A stretch of DNA of 64,000 nt from Glandiceps talaboti (GCF_964340395.1 NC_135564.1:14268012-14332011); one strand, 5' to 3'; shown: positions 34,858 to 45,954, numbered from the stretch's first letter. The notes: a model not told the origin generated them from the letters alone. Program-made: numbers and translations.

Positions 34858-36033
34858 TCATCTCCAACAACTCTGTCAAGGTCGACATTCTGAACCCCTC
34901 TGATGGTAACGTACCAGTTTCTATTAAAACCTATGTTTCTGAAAATATGAATGACATAAAGTATAAATTATCACTATTGCCACAAGTTTGCCAAAATGTT
35001 AGCTTAAGTGAATGAAACACTTAAAAAATAAGGTGAACACCAGAGCAGTGCCAGTCATTTATCTCATTAAAAACACTTACTGGTTGAGAGTTCAGGTAGG
35101 AGTCAAAGTATGCATAATATTAACATGCCACATAATGAAACATGTCCGGATGTCCCATGCCTTAATCACCAAATACCATTAGACACTGAATTATGGGAGC
35201 ACTGTTGACTTGACCAAACACTTTGCTACAGTGAAGACTGCAAATCTGTGGTCCAATTAGTCCCTAAGTGTAGATATTTATCTGACCTCTGTGAACAAAA
35301 CTGCACACAAGGTGTCTATGAACATGTGGAAATTGCATGAATGGTAAATTCATGTTCAGTAAATGCACCACTGTACATATTCAAAAAAGATCGATTTCTC
35401 TAAAATTAGACAACATAAACTTTGTCTCTAAATTTCAGTCTAGCTATTACACATAGGTCTTCAAACAATGTGTTCTGCTAACAATCCTTATTACGTACTG
35501 TTTATTGGAATATCTGCTCTGGGTTTAAAATTCTGGATTTTAAGTTAGATCCAAGACTATTTTAACATAGCTGTTCACTGTTATTACTTTGAAAGCCAGA
35601 AATTGTATGGCAGGACTCCACTTTCAATTCCTTTACTATCGAGAAATGAAATCAAAGAAACTGTGAAACAAAGCTTTTCAAAAGCTTTGGCAGTAATGTT
35701 CTGATACATGTATTTTACATAAGGCAAAATTTACATTCTCAATGTCTTGACTTACAAATGCAACTTGGTACTTCATAAAATCACAATTACTAGCTAGTGC
35801 CATTAACATATCATACATTTACTTCTGTAGAAGCAGGCTGAGCCTTTAATACAATATACATAAATCATGAATTATAGTTCATGGCCCAGCATAGAGTTGT
35901 TGGTAAAACATACCCTGTCAGACAGCAATCTGTTGAGATTTGTAACTACATTGAAGTTACGGGCTGCCATTCTTTCAATGGAGACACATCTTCCCTTTTT
36001 TCCAGAAATGAGAGGTGCCTCCAATTTTGCCAT
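34858..36033 (-). CDS. Two exon candidates of an unknown gene
   Basis: Exon 36033-35914 (TTTATTTCAG acceptor, CAGG/GTATGT donor, 120 nt, phase 0) encodes MAKLEAPLISGKKGRCVSIE then MAARNFNVVTNLNRLLSDR. Exon 34938-34858 (ATATTTTCAG acceptor, GATGA/GTAAGTG donor) encodes NIGFNRNWYVTIRGVQNV then DLDRVVGD. Both have good splice sites and coding-like composition, but their phases require at least one more exon between them, which I could not find. Family unknown. Confidence 0.42.
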
Positions 36034-36169
36034 CTGAAATAAAAGTTATATAGTCCTAAATGTTGATAATCTTACTTGGCTTTAGAAATGGAAGGTGACA
36101 ATCATTTTCTTCATAATCATATAATATCTCTTCATTTATTGCTATAATGGTCTTGAGGCAAATAGACAC

Positions 36170-36396
36170 AGCTTTCATCCTTCAGTTTGCCTTTTTCTTA
36201 CTGTGGTTGGCTAACCAACCCTTGCGCAGAAGATATTCATCACAAGTAGCATCAATATTGAAAATAGAATAGTGGAATTTCCTCAACCATCGACATAAAT
36301 ATTTACCTCCGTCCTCCAGCGTCTTACATCTGTGTGATGTCAATAATTAGTTGTTTTGACATCGCAATTTGAAAACAACTAATTATCAGTGTCCTA
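36170..36396. repeat. Dispersed repeat with 44-bp palindrome, copy 2
   Basis: Same element as 32305-32530. The palindrome is at 36343-36386; its 15-nt arms are identical to copy 1, only the central loop has changed (CATCGCAATT). Confidence 0.8.
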
Positions 36397-36836
36397 AATT
36401 GTACTTACAGTTGTCCACTGTGATTTTGCATTAGTTTCTGTAAACTTTCTTTTAACTTGACGAGGAGTCTTGTTCGGTGTTGTGACATTCCTTTTTCTTT
36501 TTCTTAGAAGGTGCTCATTTTCATCTCTTCTTTTCTTTAGTTCCTCCCTATACTCTACATTCTCTTTCTCTCTGTTATAAATTTTTTGTCGTAACCAATA
36601 GCATATTGCACAGAGGGCTCTCTCGGGTTCCAGGTTTGACTGGTTCCAGGTGTAACACCTGTGTAACAGCATCTTCCACAGAGTCCGTTGTGCCACGGAT
36701 TTTCGACTTGAGTGAGTGGCGTTTGAGACCTTTGGTCTTCTTTGCAAACTCCCTTCCACAGTAGATGCACGCCATGCTGTTTAATAAGATCGCCCTCTGA
36801 GACTCTAGTGAAAACGATGTCAGTGTAGCAGGTCAC
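36394..36836 (-). pseudogene. Zinc-finger-like transposon-linked protein, frameshifted
   Basis: One frame begins MACIYCGREFAKKTKGLKRH, a CxxC...H-type finger, then SVEDAVTQVLHLEPVKPG. After a frame change near 36600 a second frame continues LCAICYWLRQKIYNREKENV and EELKKRRDENEHLLRKRKRN, a basic coiled coil. The two halves make one sensible protein, so a 1-nt indel is likely. Family not named; a neighbour on the same strand is hAT-like. Confidence 0.45.
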
Positions 36837-36839
36837 TCT

Positions 36840-37310
36840 CGTCAGGTGGGTGAATTCGAAGTGGCACAGAACATGTGTAGTAGTTTAATTTATTGGATTC
36901 AGGAGTAGACTGTGAGTCGTTCATAGAGCAATACACATCGTCAGAGGATAATTCTTCGTCAATGTTGGTATCTTCACTTCCAATAGACATATTGTCATCA
37001 GACTCCTTATGTGCTATTTCTGCAGTTTTTTCTTTATTGTGAACTTGTATTGCGTCAATTTAGCATGTAGTCCGACGGCTTTTGGATCTTTTTTCTTATC
37101 TTGACCGTCGAAGTAGGTCACAAGTGCATTCCATGATCGGCACACCATTTGTAATGCGTCATAGAACGCAAACCATCTCACCTCATGAATTTCCTTCACC
37201 TTGAGACGCGGACTTTGAAGCATTTCCACTTCTCTGAGACGGGAGGCGCGTAATGAGGACTGCTTAAAGTAATAAAATAAACTGGTCAGAATATCTTTGT
37301 ATTCCTTCAA
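36840..37310 (-). pseudogene. hAT-like (ZNF862-type) transposase fragment
   Basis: The frame at 37310-37014 reads QSSLRASRLREVEMLQSP, RLKVKEIHEVRWFAFYDAL and SWNALVTYFDGQDKKKDP. RLK...IHEVRW...A......SW.AL..YF is the middle segment of hAT-derived ZNF862-like transposases, with the conserved VRW. After a stop, a shifted frame continues HKESDDNMSIGSEDTNIDEE, an acidic part similar to the ORF at 40716-41105. Confidence 0.55.
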
Positions 37311-37530
37311 ATACGGGACACTTGATACTGCTTGACTTGTAAACAGAGCGAGACGGTGGCAAGATATTGTTTGCGTTTGACGGGTGTGGTCTGATCACGA
37401 ATGGTGAATGTAGGGGCCATTACCATATCATCATCAATTAATTCGTAGGGTAGAGTATTTAGTAGGCGTCCATGTAATAGGAGTGATGGTGGTAATATTG
37501 TGACCTGTTTTTTTTGTGGCAACTATCGAG
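37310..37530 (-). pseudogene. BEL/Pao retrotransposon fragment
   Basis: Reads VTILPPSLLLHGRLLNTLPY, ELIDDDMVMAPTFTI and TTPVKRKQYLA. SxLLxGRxLxTLPY...DD...P....Y is the region between integrase and the C-terminal DUF5641 domain of BEL/Pao polyproteins. It is cut off within the RKQYL segment. Confidence 0.65.
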
Positions 37531-38072
37531 ATCTGAAAATGTTAGTCAACTGTTCTGATGCCATGGCAACCATTTCCTACACAGTGTCTCCGATATTTCA
37601 CCTTCTGTGTTGTAATCAGAGGTCATATATTTAACCTTTAGAACAGGGTCGTACTATGTTCATTCTTCTTTGGTGGAAACTCTTCTTTGTCTTTGTAGTT
37701 TCTACAATTTAAAGATAATGTAATTGGTTAACTCTAGTCTTTGCATAAATAAGCATGAAAATAAATGTGCCAATGATTGTTGAAAAATAAACATTTCAAC
37801 TTAACTATGATAGCAACATGGTTTTTGTTACTATAAATTTAACTGAAAACAAATTCCAAATATTAATTGTTGGATGTCTGAGAAACATTGATTAAAATAT
37901 CTTTCAAAAAATATGAACAATGATATTCATTGGGATGAAAGAAAAAGATTAGAGTTGGCCCAGGTGTCATCTGTGGGTGGCGTTGTTTATGGTCGTTATG
38001 ACTCGTCAAGTAAGTTGAAGGCAGCATCAAGGAAGTTGACAGTTTTGATACATTGGTTGGTGGTGATTCTAA
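37491..38072. repeat. About 580-bp duplicated block, copy 1
   Basis: Nearly identical to 38901-39496 over its whole length (for example GATGCCATGGCAACCATTTC, ATGTCTGAGAAACATTGAT, GTTGGCCCAGGTGTCATCTG). The right end carries the tail of a Penelope-like RT on the minus strand (ITTNQCIKTVNFLDAAFNL). The left 175 bp recur a third time at 42071-42245. Confidence 0.85.
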
Positions 38073-38095
38073 GGGACCGGCCAGTTTCTTTGGTC

Positions 38096-38195
38096 TGGGG
38101 GGGGGGGGGGGTCACCCTGTTTTGCACTTTTGATGGGGGGGGGGGGTCATCTTGTTTTCAAAGTGCTTAGTGGGGGGGGGGGTCAATGTGTTTTG
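38096..38195. repeat. Poly(G) minisatellite
   Basis: Three successive G12-G16 runs, each followed by GTCA and a related segment containing TTGTTTT or CTGTTTTGCACTTT; unit about 45-50 bp. Confidence 0.85.
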
Positions 38196-38900
38196 GGTTA
38201 TGACAGGATAAATACATCCATTACTTGCGATTATGTTTGATGTGAGATAAATAAAAAACACAAATTAGAAGTCATGGTACATAAATATTTAATACATATA
38301 AATATACATATATGAACATAACATGCTACACACATTGATTATATCTTCAGCAGTTGGTTACTGAAGTACAGCTGTGTTTCAAATACATTGTGCATACAAA
38401 CTGAACGTGCGTGGAAGTACCAAGTCAACTAGTCCAGCCTACTTCTGTCTGCTTTCAAGAATGAGTGCTTCTCTAACTTTCATAACTTTATTCTTCACCT
38501 CATTGGTAAAACAGTCGATGGTCAATAAATGCGAAATGTACTTTAAATCTTTGTGTGTAATGCATCAAGGTGTTCCTGGTTTATGTCACTCAACTGTATT
38601 TTGTACTCGCTCTGTCCAAAGGCAGAAGACTCAACTTATGAGAATACTCATTACCAAAGAGCTCATGTGAAGAACATAAAGCGAATCTTTTCTGGTGATA
38701 AAAATGAAACAAAGAAATTTTGTTTCATGTGAAGTATTGATGATAAAGCCTACCTGCGACCTGGCACATCTGAAGGATTTGAGAAAACTAGAAAACAGAG
38801 AATTGCAACACTTTCAGATTTCCAGCAAGCAGCAAAGTTGCCAAAATATGATTGGCCTGAAAAAGCAGTATATATCACACCATCAGCCCACAGGATATAT

Positions 38901-39496
38901 GGTAATATTGTGACCTGTTTTTTTATGTGGCAACTATCGAGATCTGAAAAAGTTAGTCAACTGTTCTGATGCCATGGCAACCATTTCCTACACAATGTCT
39001 CCGATACTTCACCTTCTGATGTGTTGTAATCAGAGGTCATATATATAACCTTTAGAACAGGGTCGTACTCTGTTCATTCTTCTTTGGTGGAAACTCTTCT
39101 TTGTCTTTGTAGTTTCTACAATTTAAAGATAATGTAATTGGTTAACTCTAGTCTTTGCATAAATAAGCATGAAAATAAATGTGCCAATGATTATTGAAAA
39201 ATAAACATTTCAACTTAACTATGATAGCAACATGGTTTTCGTTACTCTAAATTTAACTGAAAACAAATTCCAAATATTAATTGTTGGATGTCTGAGAAAC
39301 ATTGATTAAAATATCTTTCAATAAATATGAAAAATGATATTGATTGGGATGAAAGAAAAAGATTAGAGTTGGCCCAGGTGTCATCTGTGGGTGGCGTTGT
39401 TTGGTTTTGTGTAAGGTCATTATGACTCGTCACACAAGTTGAAGGCGGCATCAAGGAAGTTGACAGTTTTGATACCTTGGTTGGTGGTGATTCTAA
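38901..39496. repeat. About 580-bp duplicated block, copy 2
   Basis: See the copy at 37491. It differs by a few substitutions and short indels, including an extra TTTTGTGTAAGGTC near 39405-39420. Confidence 0.85.
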
Positions 39497-39640
39497 AACC
39501 GAGTTTCTTGAATTCTGAAGTTAGTTGCTTGGCTACTCTGTTGGCTTTCGATGATGAATCGTTGCGGAGTATAGCTACGCCATCATCCCTGTGTGTGTGT
39601 GTGTACATATGAGTTTCATTTTTCTTTCGCCAAGTAGAGT
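39420..39640 (-). pseudogene. Penelope-like element reverse transcriptase fragment
   Basis: Reads RDDGVAILRNDSSSKANRV, FKKLGFRITTNQGIKTVNFL and DAAFNLCDES, then stop. The RDDG box followed by FKxxGxxITxNxxxKxVNFLD is diagnostic for the palm/thumb of Penelope-like retroelement RT. The residues before RDDG are replaced by a (GT)n microsatellite reading MYTHTH, so the palm is cut. It lies 3' of the ribozyme and the GIY-YIG fragment on the same strand. Confidence 0.72.
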
Positions 39641-39709
39641 GCTCGATCACCTTGGAGAGCTATCATACATAAAAATGAAAGAAGACGAGTCTGATATTAC
39701 ATTGTGGAT

Positions 39710-39751
39710 TTACACTACGGACCGTTTCACCAGAAGGATCGTCGGGTGTAA
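39710..39751 (-). ncRNA. Degenerate hammerhead ribozyme in a Penelope-like element
   Basis: Minus strand, in order: TTACAC (39751-39746), CCGACGA (39745-39739; consensus CTGANGA with one T-to-C change), a weak stem II (CC/GG with TTCT loop), GAAA (39728-39725), stem III ACG/CGT with a GTC loop, cleavage triplet GTA (A at 39716) and GTGTAA (39715-39710), which pairs with TTACAC over six base pairs. The short stem III and GTA site match the ribozyme at 25461. The core change and weak stem II suggest reduced or lost activity. Confidence 0.52.
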
Positions 39752-39987
39752 TAGTAGGGTGTAATATATATATAATAAAAGTGACTTGATGAAGAGGTAG
39801 ATAGGTAGTGTACAAAGTCGGCCTTATTTCCAATCCCAAGGCAAATTACTAACAAGGAACGTTTCGGTGTGTCTAGCACATTATATATACATATATATAC
39901 ACAAAATACAAAAGTTATGGTACAGAGCCGTTACTCAGAGTTTCACGCTTGAATGCGATCTTCGGACGACTAAATTTTAATGGAAAT

Positions 39988-40433
39988 TCAAGTGATTGAA
40001 TTCGAACTCGCAGAAGAACTGGTACCCGGATGTGATGCGCGTTGAGGTTTGACATGGTGGAATGAAAGAATGTATTTGTTTTCATGGCGGCACTTTGAAA
40101 TCAGTTCTGATCGTTTATTAAGGAGTCCTGATTTATTTGCACTGATGATAAACATCTTCTCTGTAAGACACAGGTTGCACCTTTTTGTTGCATTAGAGTA
40201 GGCAGCTGCATGGGCACTGATAGCCCAGTTGATGGAATACTGGTGGCCCGACTCCTTTATTTTCCAGACACACTTTGAAAGTTCAGTACAATTTCCATAT
40301 TTGTTATTGGCGAAAGAACACTTGTGGTTGCCGTAACGCGTTTTGAAGCTGTTTTCTGTTGAGCCAATGTAGGATTTGGTATCTCTGTTGTTTATTTTGA
40401 CCTGGGCCCTGTAGACGATATTATCTGATCGGC
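39988..40433 (-). pseudogene. Penelope-like element GIY-YIG endonuclease domain
   Basis: A clean 148-codon frame reads IVYRAQVKINNRDTKSYIGS, TENSFKTRYGNHKCSFAN, CTELSKCVWKIKESG, QYSINWAISAHAAAYSNAT, KRCNLCLTEKMFIIS and LLNKRSELISKCRHEN, ending in TGA at 39988. IVY...YIGST is the GIY-YIG motif, TRYGNH has the catalytic Arg and TELSK the metal-binding Glu. This is the C-terminal endonuclease that nicks target DNA for Penelope-like retrotransposition. The 5' side is cut at the (TA)n tract (40436), so the RT of this copy is gone. The domain itself shows no lesion. Confidence 0.82.

Positions 40434-40435
<2 letters not shown>

Positions 40436-40503
<68 letters not shown>
40436..40503. repeat. (TA)n microsatellite
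   Basis: About 66 bp of TA dinucleotide at the 5' break of the Penelope-like endonuclease fragment. Confidence 0.95.
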
Positions 40504-40507
<4 letters not shown>

Positions 40508-40715
40508 GTCTGCAATTGGTGAATAATTTTCTCCGTGTAACTGCTCCAAAACCCAGTGTTCAAACAGCAATATGTCCATGGTGACTGATGTCAACATTTG
40601 GAAAGTCTCTGATATTTATAGGCAAATTACAAACCTATGCGCACTCACAGGTTTTAATTTCTTACATACAGCGTTGAAGTTGCCTGCCGAAGTGAAGCCT
40701 AACTTTGATTGGCTC

Positions 40716-41105
40716 CTAGGATTGTAGGTCAATGTTTGAACCCTCAATTCCCTTGAGAAAGTCAGTTGCTGACAATTTCGTTTTACTGCTCCTTGTATTG
40801 ATGTTGACTTTCTTCACACTCATTGGTGTTCTCTTTGTTGTTTGAACTTTACCACCCTTTCTACTACCAGGAAATTGGGATAAACCTCTTATTTTGAGTC
40901 CAGATGACGTTGTGCGATATTCTTCAGGTTGTCGTATGGGTTCAGGAGAGAAATCGACATTGTCTGTGGATAATAATTCTTCGTCAGTGTTGATATCTTC
41001 GTCACTTTCCAAAGACATATTGTCATCAAACTCTTCATGTGGTATTACTACAGCTTTTTTCTTTATTGCCCATTTGGGTGCATTCGGGTGGAGAGTTGGA
41101 GACAC
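40716..41105 (-). CDS. Unknown acidic/basic ORF, 129 codons
   Basis: Reads AIKKKAVVIPHEEFDDNMSL, SDEDINTDEELLSTDNVDF, PEPIRQPEEYRTTSSGLKI and a basic C-terminal half (TKRTPMSVKKVNINTRSSK). The first part is similar to the acidic segment after the hAT-like fragment at 36.84-37.05 kb (TIKKK, DDNMSIGSEDTNIDEE), so it belongs to a repeated, probably transposon-linked protein family. No domain recognised. Confidence 0.42.
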   Translation of the reverse strand: MSPTLHPNAPKWAIKKKAVVIPHEEFDDNMSLESDEDINTDEELLSTDNVDFSPEPIRQPEEYRTTSSGLKIRGLSQFPGSRKGGKVQTTKRTPMSVKKVNINTRSSKTKLSATDFLKGIEGSNIDLQS

Positions 41106-41348
41106 TGTTTATTTCAACATTCTTTCGTGGCATATCAGAAGGCAGGTTGCTGTCAGGTAGAGGGTGGGTAACAGTGGATAGAGAGAGAGAAGTCTCTCAT
41201 GGTGACTAAAAGTTGAGATTACAGGAAGTGAGTAACACTTCATATTGTATATTGGATACTATGTCGATTGATGTGTACAACAATGTAAAGTATTACTGAT
41301 ATTTATGAGAACATTCTTGAAGTGACCTTTGATGTCCGTGACATTGCT

Positions 41349-41385
41349 TGGGGTTGGGGTTGGGGTTGGGGGGGGGGGGGGGTGC
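41349..41385. repeat. GGGGTT repeats and G-run
   Basis: GGGGTTGGGGTTGGGGTTG leads into a G14 run. A G-quadruplex-prone tract; not a telomere, as only three units are present. Confidence 0.85.
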
Positions 41386-41454
41386 AGAAAGAAAACTTTA
41401 ATTCAAACATAAACATGTTTCAATAAATGGCCAGACGAATAACCCTAAAAACTA

Positions 41455-42070
41455 ACGAGTTCAATATTCATTGTCTGTCAATTTTGTAATTGACGAGTCC
41501 AGTTCTTTATCCTTTCTTTCGCCTTAATAGCGGCTTGTCTGATAGGACATTTTTCTCTTTGCACGATCTGATTGTCATTGTCTGCAGTATCTTCAGATAC
41601 GCATACATTTGCTGTACATGTAGAGTCTGTTGAGTTGTTGCAAGTTAATTCCAATGGATAAAATTTGTTGATTGGACGATTTATTTGTCCACCTTTAGTT
41701 TTAATTTTGGCGGATTGTATGAGTCCGTCATTGCCATATCATAGTTCTTGAACTAAAGCTAGATTCCAATTGATATGTCGTTTATCATCGCTCTGTACTA
41801 GAACTACGTCACCAGCCTTTATGATATTGCTCGTTTTACCATTAGGGTTATGATTTTCATGAAATGCTAGTAGATACTCGGAGGACCATCTATGTTAAAA
41901 ATGCTGGACAGGAGTAAATTGGTGAGATATTGTTTGCTTTTGACAGGTGTGGTCTGAATCAGACTCTGATCATGAATGGTGAAGGTAGGGTCCATTAGCA
42001 TATCGTCATCAATTAATTGGTAGGGTAGAGTATTTAGTACAATGTATGCGTCCATGTAATAGGAGTGATG
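41455..42070 (-). pseudogene. BEL/Pao retrotransposon C-terminus (DUF5641)
   Basis: Reads NTLPYQLIDDDMLMDPTFTI, then KSKQYLTNLL, and after a break AFHENHNPNGKTSNIIKAG, DVVLVQSDDKRHINWNLALV, DGLIQSAKIKTKGGQINRP and INKFYPLEL. VKxGDVVLV.DD..R..W.L..V.E....DG..R...VKT..G...RP..KLxPLE is the DUF5641 signature that ends BEL/Pao polyproteins. A TAG occurs before YGNDG and the fragment carries frame changes. Upstream polyprotein and LTRs are not recognisable here. Confidence 0.72.
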
Positions 42071-42245
42071 GTGTTAATATTGTGACCTGTTTTTTTTGTG
42101 GTAACTATCAAGAGATCTGAAAAAGTTTGTCAACTGGTTTGATGACATGGCAACCATTTCCTACACAGTGTCTCCGATACTTCACCTTCTGATGTGTTGT
42201 AATTAGAGGTCATATATATATAACCTTTCAAACAGGGTCGTACCC
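42071..42245. repeat. Third partial copy of the 37.5/38.9-kb block
   Basis: Matches GTAATATTGTGACCTG...CATGGCAACCATTTCCTACA and stops exactly where the Mutator-like fragment starts (CAGGGTCGTAC). Confidence 0.85.
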
Positions 42246-42743
42246 CAACGATCACACCCATAGCACTTTTTGTTCTGAATCAGTATTTCATAGTCAAGGC
42301 ACTTTCCCGTATTCATAGAAATACACGTCTCAACACCTTGTAGTGAAGAGTGTCCCCGCTTCCGCCAAGTGCCATCAAGCATTGCTGTTGTATACAGGAC
42401 TTCGTTGACAGGTCTCATCTCATCAATGTGAACTTCTGCTGCAGCATTTGTCATGTGCTAGTGTTTCATTGCAGACATCACTGGTTATTGGTGGGGGCAT
42501 GTTTAATACTCCACATAGAGTGTCAAGGGCTGCACGACCTTTACCAAGAGCTGACATCGCAAGTACAAGTCTTCTGTTTACTTCATAAGCACCACTATTT
42601 GCACACTGTGATGAGGACTGAAATTTGATAGCATTTGGACAATTACGGCATCTCAATATACACAATGTAGATGACCCCATTTTTTTTTCAAGATTTTCAG
42701 TTTCCCACAAGGAATAAGGTTGTCCACAACATGAAATCTTCAC
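42203..42743 (-). pseudogene. Mutator-like transposase fragment, distinct subfamily
   Basis: One frame (42743-42423) reads MGSSTLCILRCRNCPNAIKF, YEVNRRLVLAMSALGKGR and LCGVLNMPPPITSDVCNE. After a frame change at about 42440 the next reads TNAAAEVHIDEMRPVNEVLY, TAMLDGTWRKRGHSSLQGV, ETCISMNTGKCLDYEIL and KKCYGCDRWG. NRRLVLAM, NMPPP, DGTWRKRGHSSLQG and GKCLDYEIL...C.GC are in order for the PF20700-type Mutator-like transposase. It is truncated after CYGC by junction with the repeat at 42245. It is better conserved than the 3-6.6 kb copies and belongs to another subfamily. Confidence 0.78.
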
Positions 42744-42759
42744 TTAAGAAAATAAAGGT

Positions 42760-43940
42760 CTACTGACACTTAAAAAATCTCTTGCACTGTCACTGTTGAT
42801 TTTCTTGTATAGACTGGGTCAACGGCCAGATTGTAGTGTTTGGACAAGCCTGGAAACAAGACATGTATATTCTCCATGACCTTAGCTTTCGCCCAACAAC
42901 TTGCAGGTCAACTACTTCAACTTCTTCTCCAACTTGAAATGCAACAGATGTAGGCTAGCGATGTTCTTTACAGTAGTGCAAACTAGCAACACATTTCAGA
43001 CAGATTAATTTGCTGTGAACAATTTTAAATTCCGTGTGCACTTGTCAACTCGGTCAACATTTTGAAAAACAAAATGAAATATGAAAAATTCACAATTGAT
43101 AAAAAATATACAATCAACTTGCTGCATTGAACTATTGGAGAGTCGGCACATATCAGTGTTTTTAAGAAAATAAAGCAAAATCAAGATCATTGTGTTTCAT
43201 TATCAATTTAAGGATTTTTCGATAGGGGATGTTTAATTCTGTGATAATTTATTCACCTGTAGTTCAAATACTGCGATTATATGTGCAAACCATGGCTCCA
43301 CTCAGTGATATGCTGCAAATAGTAGCAATCAAACCATGGTTAAATAAGATGGGGGTGTTAATGTCTTTCTTCATTTGCTAGCATTGCCTTCCAATGGAGA
43401 GGTCACCTCTGATACTTTGGAGGTGATCTCAATTTTTTTTCTTCAAACATTCGTACTTCTATTTCTCTTGCTCTGGCTGGTATAGGTTTCTGTTGGTCCA
43501 TTCCTGTTAATGAAATGGGGAGAACATACATATATACGTGTTTTGTTTCCCTCGTTGAACTCCAAAGTTGTCGCCCCATGAACATGCTCTAACCCATTGC
43601 TCACAAAGACTCATCTTAGTCTTCTTAACACTCTTCATAGCAAATACAACCATTTCCTTACAGTGTGAAAATAAGGAGAAAATCAAATGTTGTACAATAT
43701 AAGATACTGCAGAAAACACTTGACAAATGTGATAAAAGCAATCAGCATGTTAACACAATAGGTGTTTGTCAAGCTTCCTACAATGTCCCCATCACAGTAA
43801 AAAATGAAGTGTAGGGTGTATGACGTACAATATTCAAAATGCAAATATTGGGTCAGAAGTTAAGTAACATTATGATATGATATGATATTAGGATATGAAT
43901 GTTAAAAAAACTAACCAGTTTAAAGGAAAATACTATTATG
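42760..43940. other. No recognisable gene
   Basis: Minus-strand ORFs at 43403-43585 and 43507-43719 lack motifs and may be parts of a helicase-element intron. Confidence 0.3.
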
Positions 43941-43946
43941 GCTTAC

Positions 43947-44060
43947 CTCATCAAGAATAAGATGGGGCTTGATGTAACACACACTTTTGCCATAACCAGT
44001 TGGTAATATGGTGCAGGTGTTTTTCTATTAATTATGCAATACGCTCAGTTTGTTCTCTTT
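43947..44060 (-). pseudogene. RecQ-like helicase fragment, Walker A exon
   Basis: Reads ILPTGYGKSVCYIKPHLILD and ends at a GAG/GTAAGC donor (43947/43946). Two stops lie directly upstream and a KEQTERIA Q-motif remnant is in another frame. It is homologous to the exon at 33.04-33.35 kb but more decayed. Confidence 0.58.
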
Positions 44061-45570
44061 ACAAGTGAAACTGGAAATCAAACACATTTTTTGTGTCCCA
44101 AGTGTTGCATTGACCTCCTCACACTCCATTGTATAGTAACAAAATGAAACTTCTGACAAAATAGAAGTGTAGCCATAACTAGTGATAACTCGCCTGTTAG
44201 GTCTTCTCTTCCAAAGTATGTGTAGCATAGTTTTGCTACTGCTCTCATTTTATCTGCCCATTTTAACCCAGCAAGCATTATATTCTTATTGGGGCAACTT
44301 GGATTTGCGAATGGAATGTCCCGTGGCCACCAGGATGGTCTCTTTTCTTCTTTCCTCCAGTGTGGCTGAAGGCGGTTTTCAGTTACTTTTACTAATACAG
44401 GTAAAAGTTCTCTTATCTCATAATACGACAGGTTGGAGAGTTTCCCCTTTGGATGTTGAGTAATGTCTGGCAGTTGGGGACCTGGTTGTTCATGATGGCT
44501 GCTGGATTGGGTCGCTCACTCAGACTCATTCGACAGCACATATAGTCTGTCTACTGATGCTTCTACCATGATTTTGAATTCTTTGTTTATACATGAGACA
44601 TGTTGCAAATAACTGAGTGTGAATGAGTTGCCCACTGGAGACTGTAATTCTTGTGGAGAAGATTGGAAGACACAGGTAGTGATTATATGTTATTTTGCAC
44701 TGTGGACATGTAAACAATTCTGGCTCATCTTTTCCTAAGTGAAATGTAATGTTGACCGACTCTCTGTACAATGTATTGATATATTTGTGTTTAATTGGGG
44801 AAGTACTCACTTATTACACTGCATACTGTTCCAATCATCACTCTGTTCCATTTAAGACTATAATGTTGAATTAGCTGGCCAACCAGTTTTGTCTTGATCC
44901 ATCTCTTCTACGAGGTACCGTACCCTCTTGAACTGTACATAGAATTTACTCTCTGTACAATAACCAGGTAACATCCCATCAAGTTGTGTGTTGATAACAT
45001 ACTTGGCTATTTCAGCAATATAAACTAGTAGTGATTATATGCTACCTAACTTACACTTTGGACATGTAAATAATTCTGCCTCTTATTCCTAATGAAACGT
45101 TGATGATCGGCTCTCTGTACAATGTATTGATATATTTGGGTTTAATTGGGGAAGGACTCACTGGTACAGCTGCTTTATTCACCAGGCTGTTCCATTTAAG
45201 ACTATAACACTGAATTAACTGGCCAACAAGTTTCTTCCCAATCAATCTCTTCTACAAGGTACCATATCCTCTTGAACTGTACATAGAATTTGACTCTCTG
45301 TACAATGTATTATATATTTGTGTTTAATTTGGGAAGTACTCACTTACACTGCATACAGTCATTTCAAGCCAGTCTGTTCCATTTAAGACTATAATTTTGA
45401 ATTAGCTGGCCAACCAGTTTCTTCTCAATCCATTAACACCAAGCTTGCTTTATTTTAATACCCGATCAATCTCTTCTCTGTCTCTGAGCTTGACTATTGT
45501 GTTTGATAATGATTATGTGTATCATTGGCTCATTGAAACCCATTCTGGTACTGAACACAGGGAAAAATTT

Positions 45571-45700
45571 TCAGTCATGCCTGCATTCTTGCCACAGTCC
45601 TGCAGCAGGAATGCTGCTGGACTGTGGCAGCCAAAAAGAGTCAGTCCTGCAGCGGGACCGAAAATTCAATACTGCGGGCATGAGTGAAATTCAGGACTTT
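45571..45700. repeat. Nested palindrome
   Basis: The core 45591-45628 GCCACAGTCCTGCAGCA / TGCTGCTGGACTGTGGC folds with one T-T mismatch and a 4-nt loop. Outer arms TTTCAGTCATGCC and GGCATGAGTGAAA extend it to about 130 bp. Confidence 0.7.
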
Positions 45701-45954
45701 TTAAACACTAGAAATGTGATGACTTTATTCCAACCATACAATGATCTCATCTAGAAATGATGACATTAAAATATTGATAAATAACAACTATCAGGATCCC
45801 ACCTGAGGTCTTCTGGACCGTGGATCACAGAAAATCTCCACACCTCCTACTACTTCTATTGGTGTCACCGGCCCTGGTGATATATTTGAGCTTCTAACCG
45901 CATCTGCCGACACCGGCCTGTAAGGAAGGGTTCCGTGACTGAAGGTGTCCTGCA

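Noticed and set aside
39840-39900. Possible further hammerhead around GAACGTTTCGGTGTG
   Set aside because: GAAA-type sequence is present on the minus strand but there is no CTGANGA box at the right distance.
41349-41385. Telomeric GGGGTT array
   Set aside because: Three units only, merging into a G-run; better explained as a microsatellite.
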